Source of the DNA: Selenomonas sp. AE3005 | Lineage (GTDB): Bacteria; Bacillota; Negativicutes; Selenomonadales; Selenomonadaceae | Assembly: GCF_905233635.1 (NCBI RefSeq) | Contig: NZ_CAJODG010000044.1 | Span: forward strand, 1 to 43,736 | Direction of reading: 5' to 3' | Length of the DNA: 43,736 bases | The notes under the pieces: generated by a model | Seen by the model: only the letters and a program-made list of their open reading frames with translations | The model's database searches: none | What the model was told of the DNA's origin: nothing | Part shown: piece after piece, positions 16,184 to 25,700 of the stretch | Position numbering within the stretch: the stretch's first letter is position 1 | Layout: every line of letters starts with the position of its first letter | Made by a program: the position numbers and the translations under genes

Positions 16184-17301
16184 CGGGACAGGAGAAACTG
16201 ACGAAAGCTGAGGAACGGGAGTTCGCCCGGGAGCTGGTGGCTAAAATTGGTGAGCTGGCGGCGTCTACGGGGCGTAAATTGCGTTTTATGGAGGTTTGCG
16301 GCACGCATACGGTGGCGATTTTTCGCGCCGGGCTGCGACAGATATTGCCGGATTCGGTGGAACTTGTATCCGGGCCGGGGTGTCCGGTATGTGTGACGCC
16401 GGATGATTATATGGATAAGGCCATTGCCTATGCGCAGCGTGATGATGTGATTATTGCCACTTTTGGCGATATGCTCAAAGTTCCCGGTTCGAAGTCCAGT
16501 TTGAATGAGGCTAAAACCAATGGGGCGGATATTCGTATTGTGTACTCGCCTATGGACAGCATTCAGATTGCCAAAGATAATCCGGATAAAAAAGTTATTT
16601 TTCTGGCTGTGGGGTTTGAAACTACGGCCCCGACGGCGGCGGCTACGGTGCTGGCGGCTGAGCAGCAGGGGATAACGAATCTTTATATGTTGTCGGCGCA
16701 AAAACTGGTGCCGCCAGTGATGGAAACGCTTTTAAATGATGAGGAAGTCCATGTGGACGGCTTTATTCTGCCGGGGCATGTGTCGGTAGTTACGGGGACA
16801 GGCGTCTATGAGCCGGTTATCAGCAAATATCATGTGCCTGGTGTGGTCACTGGTTTTGAACCGCTGCAGATTTTGCGAGGGCTTTACCGGCTGGTGCAGC
16901 AGGTCGTCAAGGGTGAGGCTAAGGTGGAAAATGAGTACACCGATGTGGTAAAAGCCGAAGGCAATCCTGTATCCATGGCGATTACCAACAGAGTTTATGA
17001 ACCTTGTGATACAGGCTGGCGCGGCATGGGAATTGTGCCTTTGTCGGGGCTGAAGATGAAGGCGGAATATGCCCGTTTTGATATTGAGCAGGTACTGCCG
17101 CTGGCCGTGGAGACGGTGACGAAAAAGACGGCCTGCCGCTGTGGTGAGGTGCTCAGGGGCATAGTTACGCCGCAGGAGTGTCCGCTCTTTGGCAAGGCCT
17201 GTGTGCCTACGCATGCTATCGGGCCGTGTATGGTGTCAGTGGAAGGTGTATGTGCGGCCTGGTATAAATATGGTCAGGGGAGGTTTGAATATGGCAAATG
17301 A
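16180..17301 (+). CDS. hypD: Hydrogenase Fe-cyanide assembly protein HypD
   Basis: This [4Fe-4S] scaffold assembles Fe(CN)2CO with HypC and HypE. The GTG start overlaps the hypC stop (four bases). Conserved segments: EVCGTHT (about residues 44-50), SGPGCPVCVTP, FGDMLKVPGS, VGFETTAP, GFILPGHVS, and a cysteine-rich C-terminus, CRCGEVLRG ... ECPLFGKACVPTHAIGPCMVS, holding the cluster ligands. Length 373 is typical. It overlaps hypE by 11 bases. Confidence 0.96.
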   Translation: MTGQEKLTKAEEREFARELVAKIGELAASTGRKLRFMEVCGTHTVAIFRAGLRQILPDSVELVSGPGCPVCVTPDDYMDKAIAYAQRDDVIIATFGDMLKVPGSKSSLNEAKTNGADIRIVYSPMDSIQIAKDNPDKKVIFLAVGFETTAPTAAATVLAAEQQGITNLYMLSAQKLVPPVMETLLNDEEVHVDGFILPGHVSVVTGTGVYEPVISKYHVPGVVTGFEPLQILRGLYRLVQQVVKGEAKVENEYTDVVKAEGNPVSMAITNRVYEPCDTGWRGMGIVPLSGLKMKAEYARFDIEQVLPLAVETVTKKTACRCGEVLRGIVTPQECPLFGKACVPTHAIGPCMVSVEGVCAAWYKYGQGRFEYGK

Positions 17302-18298
17302 TAGGGTAACCCTGGCGCATGGGGCCGGCGGCAAAGTGAGTCAGGAATTGATGGAGCAGGTTATTTTGCCGGCTTATGGCAATCCGGTGCTCAATACCCT
17401 GCATGATGGGGCATTGGTGAATATGGCAGGTGAAGTGGCGTTCACCACGGATTCCTATGTGGTGCAGCCACTGTTTTTTGCCGGGGGCAATATCGGTAAG
17501 CTGGCGGTCTGTGGTACGGTAAATGACTTGTCAATGACAGGGGCAGTGCCGCGGTATTTGTCGGTGGGGATGATTATTGAAGAAGGGTTCCCCATCAAAG
17601 ACCTGCAGACCATTGTCCAGACGATGCGCGCTATGGCAGATGAGGCTGGTGTGGTTATTGCTACGGGGGATACCAAGGTAGTGGAAAAGGGCAAGGCCGA
17701 TGGTATTTTTATCAATACTGCCGGGATTGGTGATAAGATTCCCGGGACGGATATCAGTCCGCTGAATGTTAAGCCGGGCATGAAGGTTATTTTGTCGGGC
17801 TTTATCGGTGACCATGCGGCGGCCATTATGGCCGGGCGGCATAATATCAGCCTGCCGGAGAGTGTCAGGACGGACTGTGCGCCGCTTAATAAGATGACCA
17901 AAGCGATGCTTGAGGCGGCACCGGATATCGCTGTTATGCGTGACCCCACCCGGGGCGGTGTGGCAGCCGTGCTCAATGAAATTGCGGCGGCCTCGCAGTG
18001 CGGTATTTTGATAGATGAGGACGAGATTCCCATTCATCCTGAGGTGCAGGGTGTTTGTGATATGCTGGGCTTTGACCCGTTGTATCTGGCGAATGAGGGC
18101 AAGTGCGTGGCGTTTGTGCCGGCTGAAAGTGCGGAAAAGGTGCTGAAGGCTATGCGGACAAGTCCCTACGGGCAGGCGGCCAGGATTATCGGTGAAGTGA
18201 CGGCTGAGGCGCCGGGAACCGTAGGCCTGCGGACAGCTATCGGCGGTATTCGCGTGGTGGATATGCCGCTGGGGAATATCGTGCCGCGAATTTGTTAA
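17291..18298 (+). CDS. hypE: Hydrogenase maturation protein HypE
   Basis: HypE dehydrates a thiocarbamate on its C-terminal cysteine to thiocyanate, supplying the CN ligands. Start at 17291 after CAGGGGAGGTTTGAAT. Motifs of the AIR-synthetase/SelD superfamily are visible: LAHGAGGK, FTTDSYVV, GTVNDLSMTGA, ATGDTKVVEKGKADG and MRDPTRGGVA. The protein ends VPRIC, the required C-terminal Cys. Length 335. No hypF (which makes the carbamoyl donor for this step) lies in the window, so it must be encoded elsewhere if the hydrogenase is matured. Confidence 0.96.
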   Translation: MANDRVTLAHGAGGKVSQELMEQVILPAYGNPVLNTLHDGALVNMAGEVAFTTDSYVVQPLFFAGGNIGKLAVCGTVNDLSMTGAVPRYLSVGMIIEEGFPIKDLQTIVQTMRAMADEAGVVIATGDTKVVEKGKADGIFINTAGIGDKIPGTDISPLNVKPGMKVILSGFIGDHAAAIMAGRHNISLPESVRTDCAPLNKMTKAMLEAAPDIAVMRDPTRGGVAAVLNEIAAASQCGILIDEDEIPIHPEVQGVCDMLGFDPLYLANEGKCVAFVPAESAEKVLKAMRTSPYGQAARIIGEVTAEAPGTVGLRTAIGGIRVVDMPLGNIVPRIC

Positions 18299-18306
18299 TG
18301 TACACC

Positions 18307-18365
18307 GTGGGGCGGAGGCAGTTGTTCTGTTGCGCTGCGGCGCAGACCAACCGCCTCCGCCCCAC
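18307..18365. repeat. 59-nt perfect-armed hairpin after hypE
   Basis: GTGGGGCGGAGGC (18307-18319) pairs perfectly with GCCTCCGCCCCAC (18353-18365). Inside, GTTGTTCTG nearly pairs with CAGACCAAC around a GCGCTGCGGCGC apex. No U-tract follows, so termination is uncertain. The apex CGCTGCGGCGCAGAC resembles the family A loop (CGCTGCGCTCAGAC), so this may be a shortened relative. Confidence 0.55.
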
Positions 18366-18479
18366 TCCGTGCTACATCTATTTATTCGTGGTACGATGTG
18401 AGTTCGAGCCTAAAGAGCCCCGGCCGCCAGACGGTACTATCTTATACTGCCTAGTTGTTAAGCGAACCTCTCTCAAAAC

Positions 18480-18508
18480 TTGCATGAAGATGGCTTTTTC
18501 GCTATAAT
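18480..18508 (+). promoter_or_regulatory. Sigma-A promoter for the exported 139-residue protein
   Basis: TTGCAT (18480-18485), a 17-base spacer and TATAAT (18503-18508) lie about 50 bases before the start codon. Confidence 0.7.
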
Positions 18509-18560
18509 GAACCGTGTTTGGAAGAGATTGATTTGATAATTATAGAAAGAAGCGAAATAG

Positions 18561-18980
18561 ATGAAAATTGGGCGGATTTTGCCGTTGGTGGCAGGTTTGT
18601 TACTGTGGGGGAGTGTCAGCGTTTTTGCTGAGGATATGCAGTTTGTGGACGCGATAGGGCCTACGGGGTATTATGTGGACGTAGACTCCATTGGCTATAC
18701 GCAGACGGTGGAAATGCTGCCGGATAATCAGCAGAAACAGTACGAACTGGTGCAGGCCCGGGTGGCGGTGATTAAAGCACGCACCAACCGCCGTTATATC
18801 TATTGGATGCAGTTCAACAGGGAAAAGCTGGTATATCGCATTTTATCTTCCAAGGTACAGGTTTATGATACCAAGGAAATAGTGGAAGAAAATAATATAC
18901 CGACACCGGAGTTCCCGTTTGTAGAAACCTCTCCGATGCAGACGGTTGTGAATTTTATTTACGAACAGCCGCGTAAATAA
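18561..18980 (+). CDS. Exported protein of unknown function
   Basis: This encodes 139 residues with a clear Sec signal peptide (MKIGRILPLVAGLLLWGSVSVFA, cleavage likely after VFA). The mature part starts EDMQFVDAIGPTGYYVDVDSI and contains a mixed beta-strand pattern with many Tyr, Gln and Val. No Cys and no catalytic motif are seen. I do not recognise the family. It has its own promoter and is followed by a hairpin, so it is probably monocistronic. In a diderm it would be periplasmic. Confidence 0.7.
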   Translation: MKIGRILPLVAGLLLWGSVSVFAEDMQFVDAIGPTGYYVDVDSIGYTQTVEMLPDNQQKQYELVQARVAVIKARTNRRYIYWMQFNREKLVYRILSSKVQVYDTKEIVEENNIPTPEFPFVETSPMQTVVNFIYEQPRK

Positions 18981-18986
18981 TTGCTG

Positions 18987-19016
18987 GAAATCTCCCCCAA
19001 ACCTGGGGGAGATTTC
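18987..19016 (+). terminator. 13-bp perfect hairpin
   Basis: GAAATCTCCCCCA (18987-18999) pairs with TGGGGGAGATTTC (19004-19016) around a 4-base loop. The T-run is only the end of the stem, so termination may be partial and the CDF gene could be read through. Confidence 0.6.
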
Positions 19017-19039
19017 TGCTATGCAGAATGGAGGCTATT

Positions 19040-19975
19040 ATGACAGAAATAGATGTGCTAAAAAAAGATACGGCCTATTTGTCGATTATTTCCAATACGG
19101 TGCTGGTCCTGTTAAAACTCATTGTCGGCATTTGGGGGGGCGCGGTGAGTCTGATTTCGGAGGCGCTGCATTCCAGTGTGGATTTGCTGGCCTCCCTGAT
19201 TGCCTTTTGGGCTGTGAAAAAGTCTGTCACGCCGCCGGATATGGAGCATGATTATGGCCACGGCAAGTTTGAAAATCTGTCGGCGGCGGTGGAGGCGCTG
19301 CTTATCGTCGCTGCGGCCGGCGGCATTGTCTATGAGGCTGTTGAGCACATGGGGCAGGAAAAATTGCCGGCTATGCTCGAGTTGGGCGTGCTCATTATGC
19401 TGGTTTCCATTGTCATCAACCTTTGGGTATCGCAGCGGCTGATAAAGGTGGGACGCATGACGGACTCGCAGGCGCTGGAGGCCGATGGGCTGCATTTGCG
19501 CGCTGATGTCTGGACTTCTGTAGGCGTTATGCTGGGGCTGGTGCTTATGAAGTTTACCGGCTGGGCCTGGCTGGATGGTGTCATTGCTATTGTGGTGGCG
19601 GTGATAATCTTCCGCGAAGGCTGGAAAATGGTGGTGTCATCGACTTTGGAACTTACGGATGTCAGCCTGCCGGAGGAACAGGAAAGCCGGATTATGGCCA
19701 TCATTGACGCTGTGCCGGAGGTCGTGGGCTGCCATTGCCTGCGCACACGCAAATCAGGTTCCTATAAGCTGCTCGACGTTCATGTACTCTTTAACGGCAA
19801 TATGCATTTGTCACATGTGCATGCCATTTGTGACGAGCTCGAGGACCAAATCCGGGCGGAGTTTGGTTCGTTTGATATCCTCATACATCCCGAGCCGGCA
19901 GGTATTCATGCCCCGGAAACGAAGGAAAGCCAGTATGAAAATGCAAAAAAACCGGCAGAAATTGAAGAATCTTAA
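19040..19975 (+). CDS. Cation diffusion facilitator (CDF) metal exporter
   Basis: This is a 311-residue inner-membrane cation/proton antiporter. Start at 19040 after AATGGAGGC. The two metal-site segments are HSSVD (TM2, in SEALHSSVDLLAS) and HLRADVWTS (TM5); the HxxxD/HxxxD arrangement resembles Zn/Cd-type CDFs. Six hydrophobic segments are followed by a cytoplasmic beta-alpha-beta domain (from about residue 205) containing GCHCLRTRKSGSYKLLDVHVLF and HVHAICDELEDQIRAEF. The protein ends in a charged tail. Metal specificity is a family-level inference. Confidence 0.9.
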   Translation: MTEIDVLKKDTAYLSIISNTVLVLLKLIVGIWGGAVSLISEALHSSVDLLASLIAFWAVKKSVTPPDMEHDYGHGKFENLSAAVEALLIVAAAGGIVYEAVEHMGQEKLPAMLELGVLIMLVSIVINLWVSQRLIKVGRMTDSQALEADGLHLRADVWTSVGVMLGLVLMKFTGWAWLDGVIAIVVAVIIFREGWKMVVSSTLELTDVSLPEEQESRIMAIIDAVPEVVGCHCLRTRKSGSYKLLDVHVLFNGNMHLSHVHAICDELEDQIRAEFGSFDILIHPEPAGIHAPETKESQYENAKKPAEIEES

Positions 19976-20051
19976 TTAGATTTTAACGATATCACGCTAA
20001 AATGTGATAGAATAGAAACCGTGATAATAACAAGATTGGGGGAACTAGTCT

Positions 20052-20975
20052 ATGAAATTCCGTAAAATATGTGCGATGATGCTGTCGGCCCTGCTGGTGG
20101 TATCCTCTTTGGGCGTCGCCAGTGCCCAGACACCGGAAACCGTACAGGCCAAGCTGGGGGCAGTAGAAAAGGATACCTATGGTGTGGAACAGACGGGCGC
20201 ACTGCTCGACCGTATCAACAAGCTGGAAAAGGATTATATCGGCAGCCACCGCAGCGGCAGCATGATGGCCCGGGTGGACGCTCTCTATGATGATGTTTAT
20301 ACCAACAGCACGACGCCGTCTATCCTGGCGCAGCTGAACGCTGTAGAATGGAACATTTCCCATGAAGTCAGCATGAACTCTGTGGAAAAGCGTCTTGCTG
20401 ATATGGAAATGACCATCGATGGCAAGACCACGGAAGGTACGTATAAAAAACGTATTTCCAAGTTGTCCAAAGCCTCTTTCGGTGCAGTAGAACTGCCGTT
20501 GCAGCAGGTTATTGTTCCGAAAAATACCTTGATTAAGGTAGCACTGGTAGACCCGGTTAACACCAAGAACCTGAAAAAAGGCGATGTTATCCGCTATAAG
20601 GTTGCCAGTGATGTTATTGTTGATGGCAAGCTGGTTTTCGCCAAGGGTGAGCCGGGTGACGGTACGGTGCTGAAGGTAAAGCAGGCCAGAAACTTTGGCC
20701 GTGATGCGGAACTGGAAATTGACTATAAGCAGACGAAATCTATCGATGGCACTTATGTCAGCACCTTCATGGGTGAAGAATCCAAGGAACAGATGAAGAG
20801 CATGGCCATGGCTGCCGGTGCCAGCCTGGCTGGTATCATTATCCTTGGGCCTATCGGCGTAATCGGTGGTGCTTTTGTGAAGGGCAAGAATATCGACCTG
20901 CCGGCCGGTACGGAATTCTACATTCAGACGAAAGCGGATACGCAGCTGTTTGGCGTAGTTACCACGGCGGAATAA
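20052..20975 (+). CDS. Exported protein with C-terminal glycine-rich hydrophobic segment
   Basis: This encodes 307 residues with a Sec signal peptide (MKFRKICAMMLSALLVVSSLGVASA). Residues ~26-140 consist of short helical repeats (KLGAVEKDTYG, INKLEKDYIG, LDRI/RISKL patterns). Residues ~150-240 are a beta-rich domain with KNTLIKVALVDPVNTKNLKKGD and VDGKLVFAKGEPGDGTV. This is followed by a glycine-rich hydrophobic stretch (ASLAGIIILGPIGVIGGAF) and a final beta segment. I do not recognise a named family; the layout suggests an envelope protein. A TATCAC-N8-GTGATA inverted repeat (19990-20009) overlaps a possible -10, TAGAAT, upstream. Confidence 0.7.
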   Translation: MKFRKICAMMLSALLVVSSLGVASAQTPETVQAKLGAVEKDTYGVEQTGALLDRINKLEKDYIGSHRSGSMMARVDALYDDVYTNSTTPSILAQLNAVEWNISHEVSMNSVEKRLADMEMTIDGKTTEGTYKKRISKLSKASFGAVELPLQQVIVPKNTLIKVALVDPVNTKNLKKGDVIRYKVASDVIVDGKLVFAKGEPGDGTVLKVKQARNFGRDAELEIDYKQTKSIDGTYVSTFMGEESKEQMKSMAMAAGASLAGIIILGPIGVIGGAFVKGKNIDLPAGTEFYIQTKADTQLFGVVTTAE

Positions 20976-20990
20976 AAGTAAATGAGTTTT

Positions 20991-21028
20991 AGGCAGTGTT
21001 GGCAGAAGGGAGCTGACACTGCCTTATT
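20991..21028 (+). terminator. Hairpin terminator
   Basis: AGGCAGTGT (20991-20999) pairs with ACACTGCCT (21016-21024), followed by TATTTATTATT. Confidence 0.75.
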
Positions 21029-21070
21029 TATTATTAGTGGCATAATGACGTGGTTGTGCTCCGTGTTATA

Positions 21071-21114
21071 TTGACTTTAGATTATGTCAGGTGTAAAATA
21101 ATTGATATAATCAA
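21071..21114 (+). promoter_or_regulatory. marR-RND promoter with overlapping palindromic operator
   Basis: TTGACT (21071-21076), a 17-base spacer and TAAAAT (21094-21099) form a good promoter. The 13-base palindrome TTGATATAATCAA (21102-21114) lies at the expected transcription start. Its TTG...CAA form is typical of MarR operators, so autorepression of the marR-RND operon is likely. Confidence 0.7.
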
Positions 21115-21167
21115 CTTAAATTTAATTGTGTAGTAATATAGGGGAAAATTGCGAAGGAGGATTCATA

Positions 21168-21650
21168 ATGGATGAATTTGTGAATTGGGGACGCTGGTTT
21201 TCGATTTTGCACCGCCGTTCACAGTTGTTTGTGGTGGAAGCTTGTCAGAAGTATGGCCTGACCTTTTCCGAATACTGTATGCTGATTCGGCTTTACGACC
21301 GTGAAGGCTCGAAGCAGGACGAGCTGGCGGCTATGCTGTATCTGGATAAGGCCGTGGTGACCCGTACGATAAATATGCTGGTGGATAAGGGCTTCATTGT
21401 CCGGCAGGCTGACGAACAGGATAAGCGCGTCCGCCGTATCTATATGACGGAGTACGGCCGCGCGCAGTATGAGTACCTGCGCAGCATTATTCAGGGCTGG
21501 GTTGATTATCTGGTTAAGGATATGGCTCCTGCGGAGGTCAGGGAATTATTTGAGGGATTCCATAAGCTGGTGGACAGAGCCTGTGAGGCTGACATTGTCG
21601 AGCTGGCTAAGCACTTGCCGGAGGGAGGCGAGCGGCGTGAAAAATTATAA
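21168..21650 (+). CDS. MarR-family transcriptional regulator
   Basis: This 160-residue winged-helix dimeric regulator starts at 21168, after GAAGGAGGATTCATA. The HTH covers about residues 45-75 (DELAAMLYLDKAVVTRTINMLVDKG), followed by the wing with the family's DxRxRR-like EQDKRVRRIYMTEYGR. Helices at both ends would form the dimer interface. It overlaps the next gene by 14 bases and lies behind a palindromic operator. It therefore probably represses its own operon until an effector binds, perhaps a substrate of the pump. Confidence 0.92.
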   Translation: MDEFVNWGRWFSILHRRSQLFVVEACQKYGLTFSEYCMLIRLYDREGSKQDELAAMLYLDKAVVTRTINMLVDKGFIVRQADEQDKRVRRIYMTEYGRAQYEYLRSIIQGWVDYLVKDMAPAEVRELFEGFHKLVDRACEADIVELAKHLPEGGERREKL

Positions 21651-22710
21651 GTTGCTGGCAGTAACGGCTGTATCCCTGGCACTGCTGCTGGGCGGCTGCG
21701 GCAGTCAGCCCCAGACAGCAGATAAGCCTTTGCTGGTGAAGACCCAGCAGGCCGGGATGGGGACGCAGGCACAGGCAGGCTCGTATTCGGGGACGGTCAA
21801 GGGTCGTTATGAAACGAATATGTCCTTTCAGGTCGGGGGGCAGATTATCGCGCGTAATGTGCAGGTCGGCAGCCGGGTCAGAGCCGGGGACGTGCTGATG
21901 GTCATTGATGGGCGTGACGTTATCCAGCAGTCCAATCAGGGTGATGCTCAGGTGGCTTCGGCACGGGCGCAGCTTGATTTAGCCAAGCGCAATCTGGGAC
22001 GCTATACCCAGCTGTATCGGGAAAACGCTGTGTCCAGATCTACGCTTGACCAGTATCAGGCCAATTACGATGCAGCCTTTGCTGCCTATCGCAGCGCGTT
22101 GGCGCAGCAGGCTCAGGGGCATAATGCCATGGGGTACACCAATCTGACCGCCGGAGCCAACGGTGTAGTGTCGGCTATATCTGCCGAAGAGGGGCAGGTA
22201 GTGGCGGCCGGTCAGACGGTGCTGACCTTGGTGCAGTCCGGCGAAATGGAAGTCGAAATCAACGTGCCGGAAAAGCGGGTGGCAGAGCTGTCTTTGGGCA
22301 TGCCCGTATCGGTGAGTTTTTGGGCCTTGGAGGGCCGGACTGACGGCACAATCCGGGAAATATCGCCCATGGCCGATGCCGTGACCCGTACCTATCGGGT
22401 ACGCATTACCCTGCCGGAGCCGCCGGAGGGAATGCAGCTGGGCATGACGGCCAGCGTCAGCATAAAAACTGCCGATGACAGTATGGCGGCAGGCGCAGTT
22501 CTGCCGCTTTCGGCCATTTTCCAAAACGGCGACAACCCCGAAGTCTGGGTAGTTGGCGATGACAAAACTCTGACGGCCAAGCCTGTCAAGGTGGAAAGCT
22601 TTGGGGATGATACCGTCAGGGTGACAGGGCTGAATGGCAGTGACCTTGTAGTAGTGGCAGGCGTACATAAACTTCATGCCGGCCAGACGGTGAGGACGGA
22701 GGGTGACTAA
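21637..22710 (+). CDS. RND efflux periplasmic adaptor (membrane-fusion lipoprotein)
   Basis: This 357-residue adaptor couples the RND transporter to an outer-membrane channel. The GTG start at 21637 follows GGAGGGAGGCG, and the signal peptide ends in the lipobox LGGC (MKNYKLLAVTAVSLALLLGGCG). It then shows the split biotinyl-lipoyl domain (SFQVGGQIIARNVQVGSRVRAGDVLMVID, later VSAISAEEGQVVAAGQTVLTLVQ), a short alpha-hairpin (about residues 100-150), a beta-barrel (VEINVPEKRVAELSLGMPV) and a membrane-proximal domain. The coiled-coil hairpin is short. Its stop overlaps the transporter start by one base. Confidence 0.92.
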   Translation: MKNYKLLAVTAVSLALLLGGCGSQPQTADKPLLVKTQQAGMGTQAQAGSYSGTVKGRYETNMSFQVGGQIIARNVQVGSRVRAGDVLMVIDGRDVIQQSNQGDAQVASARAQLDLAKRNLGRYTQLYRENAVSRSTLDQYQANYDAAFAAYRSALAQQAQGHNAMGYTNLTAGANGVVSAISAEEGQVVAAGQTVLTLVQSGEMEVEINVPEKRVAELSLGMPVSVSFWALEGRTDGTIREISPMADAVTRTYRVRITLPEPPEGMQLGMTASVSIKTADDSMAAGAVLPLSAIFQNGDNPEVWVVGDDKTLTAKPVKVESFGDDTVRVTGLNGSDLVVVAGVHKLHAGQTVRTEGD

Positions 22711-25700
22711 TGCGCAATCTTACAGAGGTCTCCCTGAATAATCGTATTCTCATATGGTATTTCATCGCGGTTGTGGCCTTAGGCGGTATCGTGGCCTATT
22801 TCAAACTGGGGCGTATGGAAGACCCGCAGTTTACTATTCGTCAGATGGTGATTACCGCAGCATGGCCCGGCGCCACGGCTGAGGAAATGCAGGAGCAGGT
22901 CACGGACAAGCTGGAAAAACGCCTGCAGGATACGCCGCATTTAAAAAATATAAAAAGTGAAAACCGCCCCGGGCAGACAGTTATTTATGTGGGACTGGAC
23001 AATGACATCCCCAAGGAAGATATCAGACCTGTCTGGCGCGATGTGCGGAATTTCTGCGAGGATGTGAAGCGGAACCTGCCCGAGGGTGTATACGGCCCTT
23101 ATTACAATGACCGGTTTGATGATGTTTATGGCACTATTTATGCCGTTACCGGCGAGGGCTACAGCTATGAGGAACTGCGGCAGTATGCCGAAAAGACCCG
23201 GCGGCTGCTCCTGAACTGTGATTCCGTCCAAAAGGTGGAACTCATCGGTGAACAGCCCGAAAAGGTCTATGTGGAGATTGATGCGCCCAAGCTGGCTGAG
23301 CTGGGGCTGAGCCCTGAGGAAATCGGTGCCGCCCTCAAAAAGCAGAATGTGATGACGGCGGCGGCAATGGTGGATACCAATTCCAGCAATGTTTACCTGC
23401 GCCTAAACGGCAAGTACGATGATGTGCAGGCCATTGCGGAAACGCCTATCAGCGTGAACGGACGTTCCTTCCGCTTGGGGGATATAGCCAGAGTCACGCG
23501 CAAATATGCCGACCCGGCCGAGGCGAAAATGTTTTTTAACGGTCAGCCGGCCATCGGGATTGCCGTATCCATGGAAGTGGGCGGCAATATCCTTAAGCTG
23601 GGTGAAGAACTGAAAAATACAGTGACGGCTGTGCAGCAGGATTTGCCGGCCGGGATGGAAATCCAGCAGGTAGCCAATCAGGCGGAAGTGGTCAAATCCT
23701 CCATTGATGAATTTGTGGAAACTCTGCTTATCGCCATTGCCATTGTCCTCGGTGTCAGCTTCCTGTCTTTGGGCGTGCGCACCGGTATGGTGGTGGCCTG
23801 CTGCATACCTTTGGTGCTTTGCGGCGTTTTTGTCTTCATGTACATGGCAGGCATTGACCTGCACAAGGTGTCCCTGGGGGCGCTTATTATCGCACTGGGG
23901 CTGCTGGTGGATGATGCCATCATTGCGGTAGAAATGATGAGTGTGAAGCTGGAGGCCGGCCTGAACCGGACAGAGGCTGCCTGTTATGCCTTCAATGCCA
24001 CCGCCAAACCCATGCTTACAGGAACGCTTATCACCTGTTCCGGTTTTATCCCCGTGGCCTTTGCCAAGGGCATGGCCAACGAGTTCTGTAAGGCGTTGTT
24101 CCCAGTTATCGGTGTGGCTTTGGTGCTGTCATGGATAGTATCGGTTATGGTAGCGCCGCTGCTGGGGACTTATATGATAAAGGTGACACCGCATGCTGAG
24201 CAGGAGCGCGCAGGTGCTTCCTATCAGGATAAGTTTTATGCTGTGTTCCGTAAGCTGCTGGAGGTTTTTCTGGCATATCGGAAAACAGTGCTGGGGGCGA
24301 CGGCAGCCATATTTATTCTGTCATTGGTGATGATGCCCCACATACGGCAGGAATTTTTCCCCTCCTCCACCCGGCCGGAAATCATTTTGACAATGAAGCT
24401 GCCGGAGGGGTCATCAAAGGCTGCCACACAGCAGGCCGCTGACCGTATGGCTGCATTTTTGCAGCGCCATGAGGACTTGCTGGATAATTATTCCTATTAT
24501 GTCGGCAAATATGTACCGCGTTTTGTCCTGACCGTTGACCCCAAAGCGGCAGCTGATAACGTGAGCCAGTTCGTCATGGTGACCAAGGATGTGAAATCCC
24601 GGGAAAAGCTGGCCGCAGCGTTAAAAGAGGCCACTGTGGATGAATTTGCCGATGTGCAGACAAAACTGCAATACATTCAGACCGGCCCCCCGGAAGATTA
24701 TCCGGTGATGCTGCGCGTCACAGGGTATTCCATGGAGCAGGTCAAGGAACTTGCCCACAAGGTAGAGGCTATTGTGGCTGCTGACAGCAATAACTACAAT
24801 GTCAATCTGGACTGGGACGACAAGAGCAAGGTAGTAAAGATTGAGCTTGATAAGGATAAGCTGCGTGCCATGGGGCTTAATGTTCAGGCTGTGAAGCAGA
24901 TGATTTACACCGAGATTACCGGAGCCGCGGCAGCCCAGTTTTATACCGGTGACAGAACGCTGGATATCACTCTGCGGCTGGCGGTGCAGGACAGGGATGA
25001 TTTGAGCGAGCTGGGCAAACTGCCTATTTACATGGGCAGTGCCGGTTATGTGACTTTGGAGCAGATAGGCAAGATTTCCTACGGCGCAGAGGAGGGCTTT
25101 ATCAAGCGGTACAATCTGATGCCGGCGATTATGGTACAGGCCGACATCAAGAGCGGCACGGCGAACGATGCCACGAAAAAAGCCTTTGAGGCGACCAAGG
25201 AACTGAGGAAAGATTTGCCTCTGGGCTACAACATTGAGGCGGCCGGGGCTTTGTCCGATAGCGCAGATTCCCTGCATTACCTCATGCAGCCTGTACCGGC
25301 GATGCTTTTCGTCATTATGACCCTGCTGATGTTCCAGCTGGGCAGCATAAAACAGATGCTGCTGACCCTGCTGACAGCGCCCTTAGGGCTTATCGGCGTG
25401 GTCTGGGGCATGCTTATTACGGATTCTGTTATGGGGTTTGTGGCAGAGCTGGGAATTTTGGCGCTCTTTGGGATGATAATCCGCAATTCGGTTATCCTCA
25501 TTGACCAGATAAAGCAGCATATCGCCGCCGGGGAAACGCCCTATGATGCGGTGGTGGATTCAGCGGTCCTCCGCTTCCGTCCCATTATGCTGACGGCAGC
25601 TGCCGCCATTCTGGGCATGCTGCCCTTGATGGCCAGCACCTTCTGGGGGCCGATGGCGGTAGTCATTGCCAGCGGCCTGCTGGTGGCGACCATCCTGACC

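Noticed and set aside
18381..18425. tRNA-like GTTCGAGCC T-arm sequence
   Set aside because: The flanking five-base stems (TGTGA, CCTAA) do not pair and no acceptor or anticodon arm is present.
18292..18507. Short plus-strand frame after hypE
   Set aside because: It runs through a perfect hairpin and into the promoter of the next gene, and has no ribosome binding site.
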